A DNA stretch of 61,409 nucleotides, taken from the NCBI RefSeq assembly GCF_013116745.1, contig NZ_JABFOE010000019.1:1-61409 (forward strand), given 5' to 3'. The position numbers and the translations under genes are program-made. The notes below the pieces were generated by a model that ran no database searches, had not been told where the DNA came from, and worked only from the letters and a program-made list of their open reading frames with translations. The number at the start of each line of letters is the position of its first letter. Position 1 is the stretch's first letter. The DNA is from Arthrobacter sp. 260 (lineage in GTDB: Bacteria > Actinomycetota > Actinomycetes > Actinomycetales > Micrococcaceae). Below are positions 56,630 through 61,409 of this stretch, one piece after another.

Positions 56630-56788
56630 TCATCAAGCTGAGCGTTGTGGGGATCTGTTGCTAAACTTGGGTGGTAAGAGCCCCAGATCTCTTGCGCTCA
56701 TGCACTCGCAGGTCTTGGGGCATTCTCATGCACTTCTGGCGGCATCGCGTGTTGTGCGGATGCTGTCGCAACGATGGGGGAGGATCCC

Positions 56789-58075
56789 ATGCCAGCGATC
56801 GTTATTGTCGGAGCCCAGTGGGGCGACGAAGGTAAAGGCAAAGCAACCGACCTGCTCGGCGGACGGGTTGACTACGTCGTCAAGCCAAACGGCGGAAACA
56901 ACGCGGGACACACCGTCGTCGTCGGCGGTGAAAAGTACGAGCTGAAACTGCTGCCCGCGGGCATCCTGAGCCCCAACGCAATCCCGATCATCGGGAACGG
57001 GTGCGTCATCAACCTCGAGGCCCTGTTCGAGGAGATCGAGGGGCTTGAAGCCCGCGGTGCCGACACCTCGAAGCTGCGCATCTCGGCGAACGCCCACCTG
57101 GTGGCGCCGTACCACCAGGTACTGGACAAGGTCACCGAACGGTTCCTCGGCAAGCGGGCCATCGGCACCACCGGGCGTGGCATCGGCCCCGCCTACATGG
57201 ACAAGGTGGCCCGGCTCGGTATCCGGGTGCAGGACGTCTTCGACGAGTCGATCCTGCGGCAGAAGGTCGAAGGCTCCCTCGCCCAGAAGAACGAACTCCT
57301 GGTCAAGGTGTACAACCGCCGCGATGTGGAGGTGGAGGAAGTGGTTGAATACTTCCTCGGCTTCGCCGACCGTCTCCGTCCACTGGTCATCGACTCCACC
57401 TATGTGCTCAACGAAGCGCTCGACGCCGGCAAGGTGGTCCTGATGGAGGGCGGTCAGGCCACGTTCCTCGACGTGGACCATGGCACCTACCCGTTCGTGA
57501 CGTCGTCGAACCCCACCGCCGGTGGCGCGTCGGTCGGTTCGGGAATCGGCCCCACCCGGATCAGCCGCGCCGTGGGCATCATCAAGGCCTACACCACGCG
57601 GGTGGGCGCTGGGCCGTTCCCCACCGAACTGTTCGACGACATGGGCATGTACCTGCAGACGAAGGGCGGCGAGTTCGGGGTCAACACCGGCCGTCCCCGG
57701 CGCTGCGGCTGGTACGACGCCGTCCTGGCCCGCCACGCTGCCCGCGTCAACGGGTTCACCGACTACTTCGTCACCAAGCTTGATGTGCTCACGGGAATTG
57801 AACGGATCCCGGTGTGCGTGGCGTACGACGTCGACGGCGTCCGGCACGACGAAATGCCGATGACCCAGACCGACTTCCACCACGCGAAGCCCATCTTCGA
57901 ATACTTCGACGGCTGGACCGAGGACATCACCACGGCCCGCACCATCGACGACCTGCCGGATAACGCTCAGGTGTACGTGAGGGCGCTGGAGAAGATGTCG
58001 GGTACCCGGTTCTCGGCCATCGGCGTGGGACCGGACCGCGACCAGACCATCGTCATCAACGACCTGATCGGCTAG
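56789..58075 (+). CDS. purA: Adenylosuccinate synthase
   Basis: A 428-residue enzyme. GDEGKGK at 12-18 is the P-loop-like GTP site with catalytic Asp13; NNAGH brings catalytic His41; [11 protein letters not shown] near residue 128 binds [15 protein letters not shown] near 270 and [12 protein letters not shown] near 308 follow. The start is ATG 56789 ([10 protein letters not shown]) with GGGAGG upstream. It couples IMP, aspartate and GTP to make adenylosuccinate in AMP synthesis. Confidence 0.97.
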   Translation: MPAIVIVGAQWGDEGKGKATDLLGGRVDYVVKPNGGNNAGHTVVVGGEKYELKLLPAGILSPNAIPIIGNGCVINLEALFEEIEGLEARGADTSKLRISANAHLVAPYHQVLDKVTERFLGKRAIGTTGRGIGPAYMDKVARLGIRVQDVFDESILRQKVEGSLAQKNELLVKVYNRRDVEVEEVVEYFLGFADRLRPLVIDSTYVLNEALDAGKVVLMEGGQATFLDVDHGTYPFVTSSNPTAGGASVGSGIGPTRISRAVGIIKAYTTRVGAGPFPTELFDDMGMYLQTKGGEFGVNTGRPRRCGWYDAVLARHAARVNGFTDYFVTKLDVLTGIERIPVCVAYDVDGVRHDEMPMTQTDFHHAKPIFEYFDGWTEDITTARTIDDLPDNAQVYVRALEKMSGTRFSAIGVGPDRDQTIVINDLIG

Positions 58076-58082
58076 GACACCA

Positions 58083-58349
58083 GTGGGTCCCGCCAGCGAC
58101 GACACCGGACACCTGCTTGAGGAAGCCATCCGGCGGCTGCTCGATGAACGGTCGCCGGAGTCGACGATCTGCCCGTCCGAGGCGGCCCGTGCCGTGTCCG
58201 ACGAGCATTGGCGGGACCTGATGGAAGCCTCCCGTGACGCCGCCCGGCGACTCGTCGCCGCCGGTGAGGTGGAGATTACCCAGGGTGGGACGGTCATCGA
58301 CCCGGCAACGATCAAGGGCCCGATCCGGATCCGACGCAGGCGTCCCTAG
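58083..58349 (+). CDS. DUF3253 family protein
   Basis: An 88-residue protein starting with GTG 58083, seven bases after purA. LLDERSPESTICPSEAARAV, WRDLMEASRDAARRLVAAGEVEITQGG and IKGPIRIR are the DUF3253 signature; the fold is probably a winged helix. No activity is known. Position suggests cotranscription with purA. Confidence 0.85.
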   Translation: MGPASDDTGHLLEEAIRRLLDERSPESTICPSEAARAVSDEHWRDLMEASRDAARRLVAAGEVEITQGGTVIDPATIKGPIRIRRRRP

Positions 58350-58394
58350 GCCCCTTACATTTCGGCTGCGCCCGCCGACAGTTCAGTGAGGAGC

Positions 58395-58418
58395 CGACGG
58401 CCCACAGACCGGCCGTCG
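58395..58418 (+). terminator. Hairpin upstream of the GGDEF-EAL gene
   Basis: CGACGGCC (58395-58402) pairs with GGCCGTCG (58411-58418) around an 8-base loop, 46 bp after the DUF3253 stop. It could end the purA operon or be part of the leader of the next gene. Confidence 0.45.
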
Positions 58419-58486
58419 CACACACTTTCCGAGGTGGCAGCAATGGCGTTTCACGAGCGGGCACACCCCGCGCCCCGGGCCTCGCC

Positions 58487-60268
58487 GTGAGCGACGACGG
58501 GCTGGACTACGAGGCATTGTTTCAGCAGGCGCCCTGCGGCTACCTGCTGACCGACGACGACGGCACCATCACCGCCGTCAACGACACTTTCCTCTCCTGG
58601 TCGGGTTTCACCCGGGCAGATCTGCTCGCTACGCCGCTGCACCAATTACTGCCCGCCAGCGACCAGTTCCTGTACACCATGCACTGCATTCCCCAACTGC
58701 ACCTGATCGGTTCGGTCGAGGAACAGGCGCTTGAGGTGATCGATAGGCACGGGGTGCGGCGTGCCGCCCTGATGTCCGCGACCCGGGTGCCCGAATCCGA
58801 GGGCGCTCCCGCCCTGGTGCGGGTCGGGATCTTTGGGGCGCATCAGCGGCGCCGTTACGAACAACACCTTCTCCAGGCGAGGCGACAAGCTGAAGAGTCG
58901 GAGGCGCGGCGAGCTGCGGCCGAGGCGGGACTGCAGCACCTCGCCTCGCACGACGCCCTGACCGGACTGCTGAACCGGACCGCGTTGATCACCGCACTGG
59001 ATGCCGCACTCGCCGGCGCCGCGCCCGGATGGCGCGCCGTCGTGTTCTTCGTTGACCTGGACCACTTCAAGGCTGTCAATGACAGCCTTGGTCACGCCGC
59101 GGGCGACGAACTGCTCAGTTCGGTGGCGCGACGGCTCCAGGATGCCGCCCGTGATCCGCTGCGCGTCTCCCGGCTCTCGGGCGACGAGTTCGTCATCGTC
59201 GAGACCGTCAATGGTGCGACCGGGGTCGACGAGGTGAGCGAAATGGCAGGACGGTTGCTCAGTGCCCTTCAGGAGCCACTGATGATCGAGGGCCTGGAAG
59301 TGGTGGTGAGCGCCAGTATTGGCGCGGCGGTCTGCGAGGACGGTGACACCCCGGAACGCCTGCTACGCCGGGCCGACATCGCGATGTACCAGGCGAAGGC
59401 CAGTGGGCGGAACACCTGGGAACTGCACGATCCCTCGCAGTCGGATCCCGCCGTTGACAGGTTGCAGCTCCTTGGGGAGCTGCGCCACGCCATCAGCGAC
59501 GGCGAACTGCGCGTGTACTACCAACCACGGGTGAACCTGCGGGACGGACGGCTGACCGGTGTGGAAGCCCTCGTCCGCTGGGAGCACCCGAGCCGGGGAC
59601 TGCTGCCGCCGTCGGACTTCATCGGTCTGGCCGAGGAATCGGGGTTGATCCGCGAACTCGGAGCGTGGGTGCTCAACGAGGCAGTGGCCCAGGCGATGCG
59701 TTGGGCCGACGAGGATCCCGCGCGGGGACCGGTGGAAATGGCGGTGAATCTCTCCACCCGGCAGCTGGCCGATCCGGAGCTGCCACGACGGGTCGCCTCG
59801 GTGCTGGGACGCCACGGCTTCGACCCGTCGCTGCTTACCCTCGAACTGACCGAAACCTCACTCATGGTGGGACCGGAGGCGGCTCTCCGGGCACTCAGCG
59901 CGCTGAAGGCACTCGGCGTCGGGCTGGCCGTCGATGACTTCGGGACCGGCTACTCAAGCCTCACCTATCTCAGGCAGTTCCCCATCGACGAACTGAAAAT
60001 CGACCGGTCCTTCGTTTCGGGGCTGGGCGTCAACAGCGGCGACTCGGCCATTGTGGCCAGCTGCGTGCAGTTGGCCCACGCCGTCGGGATCAAGGCGGTC
60101 GCGGAGGGCGTTGAAACCGAGGGGCAACGGGAGGCCCTGATCGACCTCAACTGCGACCTCGCGCAGGGGTATCACTACGCGAGGCCGCTACCGGCGGCGG
60201 AACTGGCCTCCTGGTTCGCGATGGAGCCGACCGAAATGGTTCACACTATAGGCGGCGCCGCTGGCTGA
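58487..60268 (+). CDS. PAS-GGDEF-EAL cyclic di-GMP protein
   Basis: A 593-residue cytosolic protein: a PAS domain (about 5-115; CGYLLTDDDGTITAVND), a short coiled coil (120-150), a GGDEF domain with SGDEF at 231-235 and an EAL domain with EALVRW at 360-365, then DDFGTGYSS, LKIDRSFV and EGVETEGQ. SGDEF keeps the catalytic residues; no RxxD inhibitory site stands before it. The EAL motifs for metal binding are complete. It may both make and degrade cyclic di-GMP, controlled by the PAS ligand. No membrane segment. Confidence 0.9.
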   Translation: MSDDGLDYEALFQQAPCGYLLTDDDGTITAVNDTFLSWSGFTRADLLATPLHQLLPASDQFLYTMHCIPQLHLIGSVEEQALEVIDRHGVRRAALMSATRVPESEGAPALVRVGIFGAHQRRRYEQHLLQARRQAEESEARRAAAEAGLQHLASHDALTGLLNRTALITALDAALAGAAPGWRAVVFFVDLDHFKAVNDSLGHAAGDELLSSVARRLQDAARDPLRVSRLSGDEFVIVETVNGATGVDEVSEMAGRLLSALQEPLMIEGLEVVVSASIGAAVCEDGDTPERLLRRADIAMYQAKASGRNTWELHDPSQSDPAVDRLQLLGELRHAISDGELRVYYQPRVNLRDGRLTGVEALVRWEHPSRGLLPPSDFIGLAEESGLIRELGAWVLNEAVAQAMRWADEDPARGPVEMAVNLSTRQLADPELPRRVASVLGRHGFDPSLLTLELTETSLMVGPEAALRALSALKALGVGLAVDDFGTGYSSLTYLRQFPIDELKIDRSFVSGLGVNSGDSAIVASCVQLAHAVGIKAVAEGVETEGQREALIDLNCDLAQGYHYARPLPAAELASWFAMEPTEMVHTIGGAAG

Positions 60269-60297
60269 ACACCCGGCGCCGCCCGACGGTCCCTGGG

Positions 60298-61074
60298 TTA
60301 CAGGTTGACCGTCACCTCGGCAGCCTCGCGAAGGCTGGAAACCAGTGACTCGGCGGCAGCCGACTGCTTCTGTGTCTGGAGCTGCTCCTCAAGAGCGGTG
60401 CGCACCTCTTCGAACGGGGGAATCTCGGTTTCCGTTTCGCTCGCGGCGTTCTGCTCCTCCTGCTGTGCCACAGCCTCGTCGTACGCGGCGGTCAGCTCCT
60501 CCTCGGTGGGCGCGGTGTCGCCGGCCTCTTCCTCGATCAGCTGCTCCACCTGAACCTGCGTGGCAAGCTGCTCATTGACGGTCTCCTCGTCGGTGCCCTG
60601 TTCAGCCAGGGTGGAGTAGAACTCGTCGGCTGAACTGAGCTGGTAGGTCGCGACCAGCTCGTCCAATGCAGCGGTGATCGCTTCGTCCGTTGCCTCGATG
60701 CCCCGTTCGGCTGCTTCCTGGATCAGCAGCTCGGTGCCGATCATGCCCTCGATCGTCTGGCTTTTCAGCGCGTCCTGATCAACGGGTTCGCCCGACATCT
60801 GGGACTGAGCTGCTGCCGTCTCATACTGCGCGGTGTAGACGGCCTCGAAGTCGGTCTTCGGAATCTCGGTGCCGTTAACCACTGCCACGACGTCGGGGAC
60901 GCCCTCAAGATCAGGGTCGGCGACCTCGGGTGCTGCCTCGGGGGCCGCGCTCTCATTGGCGGGTGCCTGCGATGTCTCGGATCCCGACTCACTGCCGTCA
61001 TCAGCGGTGCCACATGCCGACACCACCGAGACAATCCCAGCCAAAGCAATACTCAGTAACAACTTCTTCCGCAC
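60298..61074 (-). CDS. SurA N-terminal-like lipoprotein, possible folding factor
   Basis: A 258-residue lipoprotein from GTG 61074, with GGAG upstream. Signal VRKKLLLSIALAGIVSVVSAC ends at lipobox VSAC, followed by an acidic Ser/Glu/Ala linker. The rest is the SurA_N/PrsA-like helical chaperone domain: VAVVNGTEIPKTDFEAVY near residue 65, then LKSQTIEGMIGTELLIQEAAERGI. No parvulin-type PPIase domain is present. It is strongly acidic (Glu/Gln-rich C-terminus). It probably assists folding of secreted proteins on the outer membrane face. Confidence 0.8.
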   Translation of the reverse strand: MRKKLLLSIALAGIVSVVSACGTADDGSESGSETSQAPANESAAPEAAPEVADPDLEGVPDVVAVVNGTEIPKTDFEAVYTAQYETAAAQSQMSGEPVDQDALKSQTIEGMIGTELLIQEAAERGIEATDEAITAALDELVATYQLSSADEFYSTLAEQGTDEETVNEQLATQVQVEQLIEEEAGDTAPTEEELTAAYDEAVAQQEEQNAASETETEIPPFEEVRTALEEQLQTQKQSAAAESLVSSLREAAEVTVNL

Positions 61075-61409
61075 AACGATCTCCTGCCAGTTAGTTAACC
61101 AACCTGCGAAGCTATCAGGCTTCAATGGGTGTTAGCTGGGCGTCGCGTGTGCGCCCCACAACAACCCGGTGTGCAGCTGTGGTGGGTTACGGCCGCTGGG
61201 CAGCTCAGTATCCCGGGGATGTGTGCAGGTGTGGCGGGTCAATCGACCCGCAACCCCCCCCAACCCACCCAAGGGGGGGGGGACCCCCCCGAGCTGCGCA
61301 AACGGGTCACCCCCCCCCCGGGGGGCCCATTCCTGAGGATCCTGCTCTGTCTTTTTTAAAACTCTGACGCCGCCGACCACCCCCCACCCCCCCCCCCCCC
61401 CCCCCCCCC
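61075..61409. other. Contig end, degrading to C/G homopolymers
   Basis: Up to about 61240 the sequence looks normal but holds no recognisable gene. From about 61250 C and G runs lengthen, and the last 30 bases are nearly all C. As at the left end, this looks like sequencing or assembly failure. I annotate nothing here. Confidence 0.75.

Noticed and set aside
58350..58486. Cyclic di-GMP riboswitch before the GGDEF-EAL gene
   Set aside because: The conserved GEMM core segments are absent; only a simple 8-bp hairpin is visible.
1..61409. CRISPR arrays, transposases, integrases, prophage genes or toxin-antitoxin pairs
   Set aside because: None found on reading both strands; tRNA genes are not followed by attachment-site repeats or an integrase.

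Overview
The window is chromosomal DNA of a high-GC actinobacterium, most likely a member of the Micrococcaceae close to Arthrobacter or Pseudarthrobacter. I infer this from the GC content, many GTG and TTG starts, two of three tRNA genes without an encoded CCA, and actinobacterial families (DUF3151, DUF3253, DUF5996, an Asp23/DUF2273 set, a desaturase paired with a ferredoxin-type reductase). I see no insertion sequence, prophage, CRISPR array or integrase. Both ends (about 1-200 and 61250-61409) dissolve into G/C homopolymers and look like poor-quality contig ends.

Layout. 0.3-3.8 kb: thiamine-binding protein, O-methyltransferase, three tandem GNAT acetyltransferases (the middle one frameshifted) and a spermidine-synthase-like protein. 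3.8-9.3 kb: a LysR regulator divergent from an MHS symporter/3-hydroxybutyrate-dehydrogenase pair, then a purine/uracil-type NCS2 permease and a CopC protein. 9.3-13 kb: a long AT-richer leader and a ProVWX-type compatible-solute importer. 13-18 kb: FAD-binding protein, tandem UspA protein, NlpC/P60 wall hydrolase, CDF metal exporter, small metalloprotease. 18.1-18.5 kb: tRNA-Glu, tRNA-Asp, tRNA-Phe. 18.6-24.5 kb: epoxide-hydrolase-like protein, YtxH protein, and a PucR regulator divergent from a reductase plus fatty-acid desaturase, then a lipoprotein. 24.5-26.8 kb: a five-gene translationally coupled Asp23/AmaP envelope operon. 26.8-33.2 kb: an alpha-glucoside regulon (GH13 enzyme, binding protein, two permeases, LacI regulator) with no ATPase of its own. 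33.2-36.4 kb: AlaX editing protein, an uncharacterised protein, exonuclease III and NAD synthetase.

36.5-47.7 kb holds the most interesting block: nine tightly packed minus-strand genes (ABC ATPase, two permeases, sugar-binding lipoprotein, three xylose-isomerase-like TIM barrels and two Gfo/Idh/MocA oxidoreductases) divergent from a ROK repressor, with a 9+9 bp inverted repeat between them. It contains transport, redox and isomerase/lyase genes but no kinase, aldolase or glycoside hydrolase. The set fits an oxidation-elimination-hydration-reduction route on a glycoside or cyclic polyol. The substrate is unknown.

47.7-61.1 kb is mostly housekeeping: DUF5996, pyrE, an alpha/beta hydrolase, a tyrosine phosphatase, a NagD-like HAD phosphatase, a SpoU methyltransferase, class II fructose-bisphosphate aldolase, DUF3151, DoxX, AraC and SRPBCC proteins, purA, DUF3253, a PAS-GGDEF-EAL protein and a SurA-like lipoprotein. 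All functions are assigned from sequence motifs read by eye; no database search was possible.
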